64,000 nucleotides of DNA from Streptosporangiaceae bacterium NEAU-GS5 (GTDB lineage: Bacteria; Actinomycetota; Actinomycetes; Streptosporangiales; Streptosporangiaceae), in contig JAGFNW010000017.1 in the NCBI GenBank assembly GCA_017592665.1, positions 62,001 to 126,000 on the forward strand. The letters run 5' to 3'. Each line of letters opens with the position of its first letter. Positions within the stretch are counted from its first letter, which is position 1. The position numbers and the translations under genes are program-made. The notes under the pieces were generated by a model. That model searched no databases. It saw only the letters and a list, made by a program, of their open reading frames with translations, and had not been told where the DNA came from. Positions 53,575 through 62,395 of the stretch are shown piece by piece.

Positions 53575-54425
53575 GCCGCCGCCTCCCGGGCCGGCCAGTT
53601 CGCGGGGTCGGCGCCGTGCCGGTCGGCCACGGCGTACATCCAGCGCTCGAGGCCGAAGGCCACGCAGGCGCTGCTGACGGGCGCGCCGTCCCTGGTGATG
53701 CCGAAGGCCTCGCCGAAGTGCGTGCGATGGAGGTTGACCGAGCCGAGGGCGAGGCCGTCTGCGTACAGGAGCTCGTGCTTGCTCGGCTGGAGCCGCTGCA
53801 TGAGGTAGCCGGGGCTGGTGCGCGGCCGGAAGAAGGGATCGGTGGCCGGCGCCCAGCTCACCGGGAGGCCCATCAGCCGGGCGAGGTCGTCGGCCCACTG
53901 CCTGGCCTGCGACAGGAACGCGGCGGTCTCTGCTTCGGCGCCCAGGCACACGATCTCGCGCATGGTGAAGCTGCGCTGCCTGCGGAGCGGCTCGCAGCGC
54001 CGTTCCTGGCGGAAGCAGGTGTTGCGGGTCGTCAGATAGAGCGGCCCGGTCAACGTCTCGCCCTCGTGCGCCGCGTACAGGTGATAGCAGGCGGCCGGCG
54101 TGAGCACCTCGGTGACCGGCGCCTGCCTGGTCAGGACCACGGAACCATCGGCCGCCACGCGATGCCCGAGGTCGTCCTCAACGGGAGCCAGCCCGACGGG
54201 GAACGTCGCCTGCTGCGGGAACGACTCGAGGTAGCCGAGCCGGTCGAGCAGATCGGCCGGCAGCGCGGCCGGATGCCGCTCCTCGGCCGCGTTCCAGCGC
54301 GCGGCCAGCGATCGGAAGGTCTCGTCGAGGTCGTCGGCCAGGGCCAGCAGGGGCCCGGTGAAGCCGGCGCGGCCCGACGGCTGCCAGCGCAACCCGATCC
54401 GGGTGAGGTCGGCGAGGCCTGTCAT
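53571..54425 (-). CDS. amino acid:carrier-protein ligase (SerRS-like)
   Basis: 284 aa class II aaRS-like protein. The blocks YLTTRNTCFRQERR, RRQRSFTMREIVCLGA and SSACVAFGLERWMYA match the aminoacyl carrier-protein ligases, which activate a small amino acid (Gly or Ala) and load it on a dedicated carrier. Candidate zinc ligands Cys113, Glu157 and Cys254 fit the known Cys-Glu-Cys set. ATG 54425 overlaps the ACP gene by 4 bases. A tRNA-binding arm is absent. Confidence 0.83.
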   Translation of the reverse strand: MTGLADLTRIGLRWQPSGRAGFTGPLLALADDLDETFRSLAARWNAAEERHPAALPADLLDRLGYLESFPQQATFPVGLAPVEDDLGHRVAADGSVVLTRQAPVTEVLTPAACYHLYAAHEGETLTGPLYLTTRNTCFRQERRCEPLRRQRSFTMREIVCLGAEAETAAFLSQARQWADDLARLMGLPVSWAPATDPFFRPRTSPGYLMQRLQPSKHELLYADGLALGSVNLHRTHFGEAFGITRDGAPVSSACVAFGLERWMYAVADRHGADPANWPAREAAA

Positions 54426-54667
54426 GCGAAGAACCTCCCGATCATCGTGTCGACGTCCTGGAAGTCGCAGGGCGCGAGGGCCTCGACGTCGATGGGCGCG
54501 CCGCGCAGCCGTTCGAGCACGAGCACCAGCTCGGGAACGTGGATCGAGCGCAGCAGACCGCCTTCGAACAGGGGCGTGCCGTCGCCGAAGTCGGCGCCGA
54601 GGTCGGCCGCGGATTTCCGGCGGACCCAGGCCCGCAGGTTCGTGCGGATTTCCGGTTCAGAAAGCAT
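54422..54667 (-). CDS. acyl/aminoacyl carrier protein
   Basis: 81-aa acidic carrier. The phosphopantetheine motif is GGLLRSIHVPELVLV, with Ser41 as the attachment residue, and the helices around it fit an ACP. Directly coupled with the ligase gene, so it is likely the substrate-bearing carrier. Overlaps the diiron gene end by 11 bases. Confidence 0.85.
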   Translation of the reverse strand: MLSEPEIRTNLRAWVRRKSAADLGADFGDGTPLFEGGLLRSIHVPELVLVLERLRGAPIDVEALAPCDFQDVDTMIGRFFA

Positions 54668-55523
54668 CGGACGGCTCCTCGGTGAGCACGCCGGCGCCGG
54701 TCAGGAAGTCCAGGCAGCCGGCCGAGTAGGCGCGGCGCCGCTCCCGCTGGGCGGGCGCCGACCAGGCGGTCTCCGCCAGCGCCCAGGGGGCGCCGAGCTC
54801 GGCGTCGGCGTACACGTCGGGGTTGTAGTACTCCCGCCAGCAGGCCGTGACGAAGGCGGCGGCCTCGGCGCGGACGTCGGCGATGACGTCCTCGCTCCAG
54901 CGGGACGCGCCCGACCGCCACATGTCGCGCACCACTTCGCGCCCGAAGACCAGATGCCTGGCCTCCTCGCGGTGGTGGTTGTCGTTGATGAACCGCGCGA
55001 GCGGATGCAGCCGCCGGTCGCGGGCCTGCACCTGGTTGTGCCGGTCGACGATCTCCTCGAAGATCAGCGTCTTGGTGAAGAAGAGCAGGTCCTCGACGTC
55101 GCGCGGCCGCGTGCCGCCGAACGAGAGCTGGCGGCTGGGATAGACGCGGGCGTATCTGGTGCAGAAGCCGCCGAAGTAGACGCTGTGCTTGTTCTCCTCG
55201 TCCAGCATGTGATGCAGGTATCCGGTCAGGTCGGCCAGATCCTTGCGGTAGAGGCGGGCCGACAGGCCCTGCATGAGGAGCTTCTCGCCGTGGATGTTCA
55301 GGCTGTAGAAGCCGGCCGCCTCGTGGAAGGCGAGACGGCGGCGGCCGGGCTCGTCCAGCCGATCCCAGGCGGGCGTGCCGTACAGGCTGGAGCATTCCGC
55401 GCTGGTGAACCACTCTGCTTCGGGATCGAGGGCCTCCGGCCAGTCGACCTGCTCGTACGGGTTCTGGTAGGAGCGCCGGGACAGGCGGCACAGCCGGTCC
55501 GATGTCTCCCGTATCTGCGTCAT
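54657..55523 (-). CDS. AurF-like diiron N-oxygenase
   Basis: 288 aa. Carboxylate/His diiron ligands appear in LHHMLDEENKHSVYF, KTLIFEEIVDRHNQVQA and NDNHHREEARHLVF, as in the p-aminobenzoate N-oxygenase (AurF) family that oxidises amines to hydroxylamine, nitroso or nitro groups. ATG 55523 with TTGGAGG ribosome-binding site. In this operon it would act on an amino group of the carrier-bound or released product, which is inference. Confidence 0.83.
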   Translation of the reverse strand: MTQIRETSDRLCRLSRRSYQNPYEQVDWPEALDPEAEWFTSAECSSLYGTPAWDRLDEPGRRRLAFHEAAGFYSLNIHGEKLLMQGLSARLYRKDLADLTGYLHHMLDEENKHSVYFGGFCTRYARVYPSRQLSFGGTRPRDVEDLLFFTKTLIFEEIVDRHNQVQARDRRLHPLARFINDNHHREEARHLVFGREVVRDMWRSGASRWSEDVIADVRAEAAAFVTACWREYYNPDVYADAELGAPWALAETAWSAPAQRERRRAYSAGCLDFLTGAGVLTEEPSDAF

Positions 55524-56479
55524 TCGGTTGCCTCCAAGATGGCGCACTGCCAGGTGAGCCCGAAGCCGGCCATGACCAGGGCGACGCGCTGACCCGGCCT
55601 GACCTGACCCGAGGCGAGAAGGTCGGACACGTTGACGACGTTGTCCGCGGAGATGACGTGGCCCACGCGCGGCATGGACGGGAACCACACCTTCGCCTCG
55701 TCCACGCCGAGGAGCCGGGCCAGGATCCGCCAGGCCGTCACGTGCGTGTTCTGGGGGACGACCCAGTCGATGTCGCCGATGGTCAGGCCGGCCCGGTCGA
55801 GGGTCTCCTGTACGAGGCGGTGGGTGTAGGCGAAGTAGGTGCCGACCGTCACCTCGTCGGTGGCCTGCCCGAGCCTGCCGTTGCTGATCTGATGGACCGT
55901 CACCAGCCGGAACTCGGCCGGCTCGCGGCCGACGACGCAGGCCGCGGCGCCGTCGGAGATGAGGTTGAAGGCCTGCTCGTAGAGGGCGCCCTCGGGGAAG
56001 CGGTCGGCCGTGACGCACAGCACCCGCTCCCAATCGGGCTCGGTGGCCAGCAGCGCGGCGGCCACCCGCAGCGAGCCGAGCATGGACGTGCACGCCTGCT
56101 GGCCGAGCCCGACGACGATCGGCTCGCCCAGGTCGAGGTCGGCCTGGAGGCGTCCGGCCGGGAAATCCATGAGGCATTTGACGTCCCGGCTCTCGGCCAG
56201 CGCGGACACGTCGCCGGCGTTGGCGTTGAGCGGCAGGCAGGTGGCGTAGACGATGGCGTCCGTCCGGCCGAGGCTCGCGATCTCCTTGACCGCCGCCTTG
56301 GCCAGGTCGTAGGCGCTCGTGCCAGGATCACAGACGTGGTGCAGGTCGAAACCCGCCTCGCGCAGATCGCGCGACGACGAGCGCAGCCGCCCCGCGGCGG
56401 CCGATTCCTCGACGTGGAACCTCCGGTCGCCGAGCGCGTAACCGAAGGAGCCGACGTACACCTCAGCCGGCAGATTCAT
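55520..56479 (-). CDS. KAS III-like (FabH-type) ketosynthase
   Basis: 319 aa. Catalytic Cys130 in GLGQQACTSMLG, His246 in PQNTHVTAWRIL, Asn280 in ISADNVVNVSDL, the Cys-His-Asn triad of ketosynthase III. Probably condenses an acyl or aminoacyl unit in the pathway. ATG 56479 with GGGAGGT upstream. First gene of the seven-gene operon; a palindrome at 56550-56565 is upstream. Confidence 0.88.
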   Translation of the reverse strand: MNLPAEVYVGSFGYALGDRRFHVEESAAAGRLRSSSRDLREAGFDLHHVCDPGTSAYDLAKAAVKEIASLGRTDAIVYATCLPLNANAGDVSALAESRDVKCLMDFPAGRLQADLDLGEPIVVGLGQQACTSMLGSLRVAAALLATEPDWERVLCVTADRFPEGALYEQAFNLISDGAAACVVGREPAEFRLVTVHQISNGRLGQATDEVTVGTYFAYTHRLVQETLDRAGLTIGDIDWVVPQNTHVTAWRILARLLGVDEAKVWFPSMPRVGHVISADNVVNVSDLLASGQVRPGQRVALVMAGFGLTWQCAILEATE

Positions 56480-56549
56480 GATGACCTCCCGGCTACTACG
56501 CTCGCCGCCACCCCAGGTGATCCACATCGGCGCCGCTACTCAGATCCCC

Positions 56550-56565
56550 TGAGCAGCCATGCTCA
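56550..56565. promoter_or_regulatory. candidate operator upstream of the KAS III operon
   Basis: TGAGCA-gcca-TGCTCA, a perfect 6-4-6 inverted repeat about 70 bases upstream of the KAS III start and in the gap to the SDR gene. Confidence 0.4.
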
Positions 56566-56654
56566 TAGCAGGCCAGGACATCGACCGCCCCGCGCCACCG
56601 CCCCCGACGGCCACGGCCGGCGGCTGAGCTTCGGGTCGGCGGCGTTCTTGGAGG

Positions 56655-57386
56655 TCAGGCTCGTGTGGCGGCCTCCCAGCTCTCCTGGACGGACGGATAC
56701 ACCAGCTCGTGGTCGTGCGGCAGCCACGCCTTGACGTCCCGGGTGCGCTGGTCGGTGAGCACCTCGACCTCGTCGGCCTCGACGGCGGTGAACGTCTGCT
56801 GGGCCACCGTCTCCGGCGTGCTCTTGGGCGCGTCGATCTCGGCCGTCATGTCGGTGTCGATGTAGCCGGCGTGCACGCCGACCACCAGGGTGCCCTGACG
56901 GGACAGTTCGATCCGGATGCTGTTGGTCAGCGACCACTCGGCCGACTTGGAGGCGGCGTAGGAGGACAGGAACGGGCTGCCGTAGAAGCTGGCGACCGAC
57001 AGCATGTTGACGATGGCGCCGCCGCCGTTGGCCTTGAGCCCGGGCGCGAAGGCCCGGCACATACCGAGCGTGCCGAAATAGTTGGTCTCCATCTCCTGCC
57101 GGGCCGCCGACAGGTCGGGCGCGCCGATGAACTGGCTGTACTTGGACACGCCGGCGTTGTTGACCAGCAGGTCGACGTCCGCGTAGCGGCCGGCGACCTC
57201 CTCGACCTTGGCCGCGTCGGTGATGTCGAGCGCGACCGGCTCCACTCCGGGCTCGGTGACCGTGGACGGGTCACGGGCAGCGCCGTACACCTTGGCCGCG
57301 CCCCTGGCGAGCAGTTCACGTGCGAAGGCCCGGCCGAGCCCCCGGTTGGCGCCGGTGACCAGCGCCACCGATCCGTCGATCTTCAT
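56655..57386 (-). CDS. short-chain dehydrogenase/reductase
   Basis: 243 aa. GANRGLGRAF, NNAGVSKYSQF and YAASKSAEW (Tyr...Lys) are classical SDR motifs. ATG 57386 with GGGGGAGAG upstream. A 175-base gap separates it from the KAS III operon, so whether it belongs to that pathway is open. Confidence 0.9.
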   Translation of the reverse strand: MKIDGSVALVTGANRGLGRAFARELLARGAAKVYGAARDPSTVTEPGVEPVALDITDAAKVEEVAGRYADVDLLVNNAGVSKYSQFIGAPDLSAARQEMETNYFGTLGMCRAFAPGLKANGGGAIVNMLSVASFYGSPFLSSYAASKSAEWSLTNSIRIELSRQGTLVVGVHAGYIDTDMTAEIDAPKSTPETVAQQTFTAVEADEVEVLTDQRTRDVKAWLPHDHELVYPSVQESWEAATRA

Positions 57387-57467
57387 GGCTCTCCCCCGAT
57401 CGAAGACGTCTCCACCTTTCCACGCCGCCGGAAAGCCCACGCTGAAGGAATCGTCAAATATCCCCCT

Positions 57468-57500
57468 ATCCCGGGCTTGCCCTGGAGAGCGCCCCGGGAT
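57468..57500 (+). other. inverted repeat in the caspase gene leader
   Basis: ATCCCGGG (57468-57475) and CCCGGGAT (57493-57500), an 8-bp inverted repeat with a 17-base loop, ending 17 bases upstream of the caspase ATG. May be a leader hairpin or an operator. Confidence 0.45.
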
Positions 57501-57517
57501 CAAGAGAGACTAGGAGC

Positions 57518-59233
57518 ATGATCGGCGTTCCTGATCCGGCTCTGTCGCGTGCCGTGCTGATCGGCACCAGCACGTACGAATTCCCCGGGCTCAATCCCCT
57601 TCCGACGGTCGCGGCCAATCTCCGTGATCTCGCGGCGGCGCTGTGCTCCTCCGATATCTGGGGCCTGCATCCCGAACACTGCGAGATCGTGCTGAATCCC
57701 TCGACCGCGTACGAGATGATCGCCCCGATCGCTCGCGCGACGGAGAAGGCGAAGGAAACGCTGCTGGTCTACTACGCCGGGCACGGCCTGCCCACGCGGC
57801 ACACTGGATCGCTCCAACTCGCGCTCACCGGCACCGAACCGGAACGCGATCACACGGCCGTGCCGTTCGACTACATCAGGGCCCAGCTGCTCACCGCGAG
57901 GGCACGTCACTGCATCGTCGTCCTCGACTGCTGCCTGGCGGCCAGGGCCTTCGGCATGAACGCCGACGACTCGGCGATCGCGCTGGCCGGCCAGGCCGAC
58001 GTCCGCGACCCGGAGGGGTCGACGGCGACCTATGTCCTCGCCGCGGCGGCCGAAACCAGATTGGCGGTCGCGCCGCCCGGAGAAACGCACACCGCGTTCA
58101 CCGGAGAACTGCTCGGCATTTTACGGGACGGCATTTCCGGCGCGGGGACCTTCCTGACCCCGGACGCCATATTCCAGGAACTCAACGTAGGCCTGCTCGC
58201 CAAAGGGCGGCCGCTCCCGCAATGCCTGTCACGCAACGACGGCGGCAAACGCGGCCTGGTCTTCAATCGCGCGGTCGGAAACACCCCGGTGGAGCGGACA
58301 GGCGCGACGCCGGGACGGCGCGAGGTGGAATGGCGGCCCACCACCGCGCAACGCCTGGCTCAGCGGAAGCTGGCCATCCAGGGAAGGGTGATGGACAGCC
58401 ACAAGGAGGACATCGAGTCCATCGACTTCAGCCCGGACGGCAGCGTCATCGCCACCTCGAGCTGGGACAAGACGATCCGGCTCTGGGACGTGACGCACCA
58501 GGTCCAGCTCGGCAAGGCCCTGAAAGCCTCAGACTGGGTGGAGTGCGTGGCGTTCAACTTCGACGGCACGCTGCTGGCGGCAGCCGAGAACGATGGCGTG
58601 GTCCGTTTCTGGGATATCGCCAAACGCGGCACGAAGGGAAAAAAGCTCCGCGACGACAATCTGATCAGCGATCTCATCAGGTTCAGTCCGGACGGGACCT
58701 TCCTCGCCAGCGCCTACGCCCGGAAGGTCGGGTTATGGAACGTGGCGAAACGCGAGCTGACCGGTGCGAGGATCAAATGCGACAGCAGGGTCGAGTCGCT
58801 GTTCTTCCATCCCGATGGGACCACACTCGTCCTGGCCTGTGCCGGCGCCGTCGAATTCTGGGATCTCAGAAAGAAGCGCCGGCTGGGGAAGCCGTTCACG
58901 TGCGGGGACAACGGGACGCTGAGCCCTGACGGCGCCATCGTCGCCGCCTCCAGGAAGAAGGCCATCCAGCTATGGAATTCGGCCGATCGGAGCACGCTCG
59001 GCAACGAGCTCACGGGCCACCGGAAAAGGGCCGATGGGATGGTGTTCAGCCCGGACGGCAGCGTGCTCGCCTCGTACAACGAGGACGAAGTTCGGCTGTG
59101 GGATGTGGCGCGGCGGTCGGAGATCAGCAAGCCCTTCAAGGGGTCGCGACCGGGGGCCGACATGGTGAAATTCAGCCCGGACGGCCGGATGCTCGCCATC
59201 GCTCTCGAGGAGTCGATGTGGCTGTGGGCGTGA
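57518..59233 (+). CDS. caspase-like peptidase fused to WD40 repeats
   Basis: 571 aa. Peptidase C14 domain at about 10-250: His89 in LLVYYAGHGLP, Cys139 in VVLDCCLAA. WD40 repeats from about 290 to the end (SIDFSPDGSVIATSSWDKTI, RLWDV, FWDIA, LWNVA, MVFSPDGSVLASYNEDEV). Such caspase-effector plus beta-propeller proteins occur in actinobacterial regulated-death or conflict systems. The WD40 part may sense a signal. ATG 57518. Confidence 0.88.
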   Translation: MIGVPDPALSRAVLIGTSTYEFPGLNPLPTVAANLRDLAAALCSSDIWGLHPEHCEIVLNPSTAYEMIAPIARATEKAKETLLVYYAGHGLPTRHTGSLQLALTGTEPERDHTAVPFDYIRAQLLTARARHCIVVLDCCLAARAFGMNADDSAIALAGQADVRDPEGSTATYVLAAAAETRLAVAPPGETHTAFTGELLGILRDGISGAGTFLTPDAIFQELNVGLLAKGRPLPQCLSRNDGGKRGLVFNRAVGNTPVERTGATPGRREVEWRPTTAQRLAQRKLAIQGRVMDSHKEDIESIDFSPDGSVIATSSWDKTIRLWDVTHQVQLGKALKASDWVECVAFNFDGTLLAAAENDGVVRFWDIAKRGTKGKKLRDDNLISDLIRFSPDGTFLASAYARKVGLWNVAKRELTGARIKCDSRVESLFFHPDGTTLVLACAGAVEFWDLRKKRRLGKPFTCGDNGTLSPDGAIVAASRKKAIQLWNSADRSTLGNELTGHRKRADGMVFSPDGSVLASYNEDEVRLWDVARRSEISKPFKGSRPGADMVKFSPDGRMLAIALEESMWLWA

Positions 59234-59235
59234 GA

Positions 59236-60483
59236 TCAGGCGACGGGCTCCGCGAGGGATCTGGCGAGATGGCGGTGGCCCACGGTCTCGTAACCGATCA
59301 CCGTCACCGCGGGCGCGGCCATGACCACCACCAGGCACCACGCCACGTTCACGCCCTGCTGGGCGCAGATCACGGCGAGCGCGAGCACGCCCGCGGTGAT
59401 GGCCACAAGCAGCAGGTGGAAGGAGTCGCGCTGGCGTAAGAAGATCGAGCCGATGCCGTACAAGGCGAGAATGAAGATCGCGACGGGCGTCACGACGGTC
59501 AGCACGGTGACGGTGGTGTCGAGCGCGGCGACGCCTTGCAGGAAGTACGCCGCGACGTGGAGTCCGGCGCCCGTGGCGGCGATGGAGCCGAACAGCAGGA
59601 TGTGGCCGACGCTCCACAGATTGGCCCGCTCGCGGTGGCGTTCCAGCACCTCGCCCCAGGGCACGATGAAGTAGATCCACCACGTGCCGAACGTGAGGCC
59701 GACCCCGGCCACCGCGAGCAGCGCGGCGTCGCCGGTCCAGCCGTGCTCGGTGTCGACGAGCGCCTTGAGCGCCGCGACCGTGCCGATCACGCCCTCGCCC
59801 AGCGTGATGATCACGAGCAGGCCAAAGCGTTCGGCGATGTGCCGGGCGTGCCAGGGCGTGGGACTGAGGCGCTGCGCCAGCACCGGGCCGAACAGCTCCA
59901 GCAGGAAGAACGCGGTGCTCGCCGGCAGGTAGATCGACATGGGCAGCCCCAGCAGGGCGAGCGTCACCCAGCCGGCCTGGGCGACGCCGATGGTCCAGAT
60001 GTGCTTGCGCGCCGCCGGCGCGCGGCCGGGATCGTGCCGGGCGGCCATCGACCAGAGGAAGACCATCGACACCCGCATCACGACATATCCAAATGTCGGG
60101 ACGCGGAAGTCGAGGCTCGACCCGTGGTCGAAGGCCCGGAACATGCCCTCGACTCCGAGCGCGATCACGATCACGCCCACCATCTGCACCATCGTGGCGA
60201 TCCGGAACACCCAGTCGTCGGTGTCGTACGCCGAGGCGAACCAGGAGTAGCTCATCCAGGCCCACGCGACCGCCAAGATGGCGAAGCAGAACCCGCCGAT
60301 CCCCGCACCGGTGTGGCCTTCCGCCAGGTAGTGCGCGAGCTCGTCCGCGGCCGCGCCGAAGGCGACGACGAAGGTGAGGTCGTAGAGAAGCTCCAGCGGG
60401 GTCGCGGTCCGGTGCTTCTGATTCGGGTCGCGCCCTGTCAGCCTCCGGCGCCGGTGATCCCCGTCGTGGTCAGCCTCGGTCAT
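59236..60483 (-). CDS. LtrA-like (low temperature requirement A) membrane protein
   Basis: 415 aa with about 10 membrane segments. PLELLYDLTFVVAFGAAADE is the family N-terminal block, with HIAERFGLLVIITLGEGVIG and a central FGTWWIYFIVPW. Family of unknown biochemical role. ATG 60483. Tail-to-tail with the caspase gene (2-base gap). Confidence 0.87.
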   Translation of the reverse strand: MTEADHDGDHRRRRLTGRDPNQKHRTATPLELLYDLTFVVAFGAAADELAHYLAEGHTGAGIGGFCFAILAVAWAWMSYSWFASAYDTDDWVFRIATMVQMVGVIVIALGVEGMFRAFDHGSSLDFRVPTFGYVVMRVSMVFLWSMAARHDPGRAPAARKHIWTIGVAQAGWVTLALLGLPMSIYLPASTAFFLLELFGPVLAQRLSPTPWHARHIAERFGLLVIITLGEGVIGTVAALKALVDTEHGWTGDAALLAVAGVGLTFGTWWIYFIVPWGEVLERHRERANLWSVGHILLFGSIAATGAGLHVAAYFLQGVAALDTTVTVLTVVTPVAIFILALYGIGSIFLRQRDSFHLLLVAITAGVLALAVICAQQGVNVAWCLVVVMAAPAVTVIGYETVGHRHLARSLAEPVA

Positions 60484-60526
60484 GCCGAGATCCTCCCAGA
60501 GCGGGCCGACCGGGTGGAGTCTGTCG

Positions 60527-61273
60527 TCAGTGGACGCTCGGGCCGGGGCCTCGGCGGTAGACGCGCAGTTCGACCACGGCGGGGACGTGCCACTCCAGGG
60601 AACGCATGACGGGCCGGCCCTGAGTGTCGACGTCGATCTGCTCGAGGTGCTGCAGGCTGGTGCCGACGGTCACGTCGAGGACGCGGGCCAGCTTCCGGTC
60701 GGCCACCACGGGGACCAGGATGGCCTCGCCGTGCTCGATGGCGTGGCCGCGCTCCTCCAGGAGCCGGTAGAGGGAGCCGCGGAAGGTGTCGCGGTCGGCC
60801 TTGGGGTCGACGATGTTGGCCGGGATGTAATCCTCGGAGTAGATGGCCGGGCGGCTGTCGGCGTTGCGGACCCGGCGGATCTCGACCACGTCGGATTCGG
60901 GCTCGATCCGCAGGGCCCGGGCCGTCTCCTCGTCGGCCAGCACCACGCGGGAGCTGAGGATCTGCTTGCTGGCCCGGACGCCGCTGCTCTCCAGGTATTC
61001 GGTGTAGCTGAAGTTGGTGTCCAGGGAGTTGCGCAGGGCGGGGCGGTGGGTGACGTAGGTGCCCGAGCCGTGCTGGCGCACGACCATGCCGTCCTCGATC
61101 AGGCCGCGGACGGCCTCGCGCAGGGTGACCCTGCTCACCGAGAAACGTTCGCGGAGCCGCTCCTCGTTCGGCAGCTTCGAGCCGAGCGGGAACTCTCCGG
61201 ACATGATGGCCTGGCGCAGCTCCGCCCGCACGACGTCGGCGAGCAGTGGTCTGGTCCGCGTAGCTGGCGCCAT
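60527..61273 (-). CDS. GntR/HutC-family transcriptional regulator
   Basis: 248 aa. HTH in LRQAIMSGEFPLGSKLPNEE, RLRERFSVSRVTLREAVRGL and a UTRA ligand domain (FRGSLYRLLEERGHAIEHGE). ATG 61273. Likely controls the DHDPS/epimerase/oxidoreductase set on the same strand upstream. Confidence 0.9.
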   Translation of the reverse strand: MAPATRTRPLLADVVRAELRQAIMSGEFPLGSKLPNEERLRERFSVSRVTLREAVRGLIEDGMVVRQHGSGTYVTHRPALRNSLDTNFSYTEYLESSGVRASKQILSSRVVLADEETARALRIEPESDVVEIRRVRNADSRPAIYSEDYIPANIVDPKADRDTFRGSLYRLLEERGHAIEHGEAILVPVVADRKLARVLDVTVGTSLQHLEQIDVDTQGRPVMRSLEWHVPAVVELRVYRRGPGPSVH

Positions 61274-61305
61274 GTGCTGGGCTCCCGGCTAATCGAATCT
61301 GGACT

Positions 61306-61325
61306 ACTTGATAGTCGTATCATGT
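61306..61325. promoter_or_regulatory. GntR operator-like palindrome
   Basis: Within ACTTGATA-gtcg-TATCATGT, a 20-bp inverted repeat with one mismatch pair; a shorter GACTA-N5-TAGTC overlaps it at 61302-61316. It lies 32 bases upstream of the GntR start and downstream of the DHDPS-like gene. Confidence 0.55.
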
Positions 61326-61354
61326 CACACGTAATAACTTTGCATCTCGCCGTT

Positions 61355-62395
61355 TCAGCTCAGCCACCGGTCGAGCCGTTCGGCGACGAAGTCGTCGTCG
61401 GCCAGCTCCGGGTAGGCCGCGCAGACCCGGTCGATCTCCTCGAGCTGCCCCGGCGAGAGGTCTTCCCAGGGGTCGAGGCACCAGCGGCCGGCGAGCAGCC
61501 CTTGGCGGCGCAGGATCTCGTGGATCCCGGGAACGCAGCCGTGGAAACCTCCGGCCACGTCGAAGATAGCGGCGTTGGCGTCGGTGAGTGGGCCGTCCAG
61601 CACGAGCAGCCGGCGCAACGCGGCGTCGTCTCCGGCGCGGGCCGCCGCGGCCTCGGTGTGAAGGCGTACGGCCCGCTCCGTCCAGACGGCCCACTGACCG
61701 AGCAGCCCGCCGACGAACTCGGCCTCCATGGCCCGGCCGCCGGCCACGACCCGGGTGCGGACCGCGAGGTCGGGCAGGATGTGGTTGTCGTTGCCCGTGT
61801 AGAGCGCGATCTCGCCCAGCCTGCCCGAGCTGCCGACCCCGTTGAGCACGTCCAGCGTGCGATATCGGTCGAAGGGCGCGACCTTGATGCCGGCCACCGA
61901 CTCGATCGCGGCGAACTCGGCCCAGTGGCGCGCCGGCAGCAGCCGGCCGCCGACGGCCGGCTGCAGGTAGAAGCCCACCACCGGGAGGATCTCGCCCACG
62001 GCGCGAGCGCGGTCGAGCAGCTCGGCCTCGCTCAATCCGGCCGCGGGCGCGAGCAGGACCAGGTGATATCCGAGGGACGCGGCCAGCTCCGCCTCCTTCA
62101 CGGCCTGCGCGGTGGGTCCGAGGGCCCCGGCGATCAGCACGACCGGCCGCTCCGCTTCCGCGACGGCCGTCTCGGCGGCCAGTTCCAGGACCGGGCGGAG
62201 CAGGCCGTTGCCGTGGATGGCGAACTGGGTGGTGTGGACGCCGACGGCCAGCCCACCGGCGCCGGCGGCCAGGTAGTAGCGGGTGAGCGCCCGCTGGCGG
62301 CGCTCGTCCAGGCGACGGCCGGCCGTGAGGGCCAAGGGATGGGCGGGAATGGCGCAGCCGCGCGCGAAGGCCGAAAGCGGCGACAAAGGATCCAT
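61355..62395 (-). CDS. dihydrodipicolinate synthase-like aldolase
   Basis: 346 aa TIM-barrel. FYLQPAVGGRLLPARHWAEF and the Schiff-base Lys in VAGIKVAPFDRYRT fit DHDPS/NAL-type aldolases. ATG 62395 overlaps the epimerase stop by one base. Likely part of sugar-acid or amino-sugar catabolism. Confidence 0.8.
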   Translation of the reverse strand: MDPLSPLSAFARGCAIPAHPLALTAGRRLDERRQRALTRYYLAAGAGGLAVGVHTTQFAIHGNGLLRPVLELAAETAVAEAERPVVLIAGALGPTAQAVKEAELAASLGYHLVLLAPAAGLSEAELLDRARAVGEILPVVGFYLQPAVGGRLLPARHWAEFAAIESVAGIKVAPFDRYRTLDVLNGVGSSGRLGEIALYTGNDNHILPDLAVRTRVVAGGRAMEAEFVGGLLGQWAVWTERAVRLHTEAAAARAGDDAALRRLLVLDGPLTDANAAIFDVAGGFHGCVPGIHEILRRQGLLAGRWCLDPWEDLSPGQLEEIDRVCAAYPELADDDFVAERLDRWLS

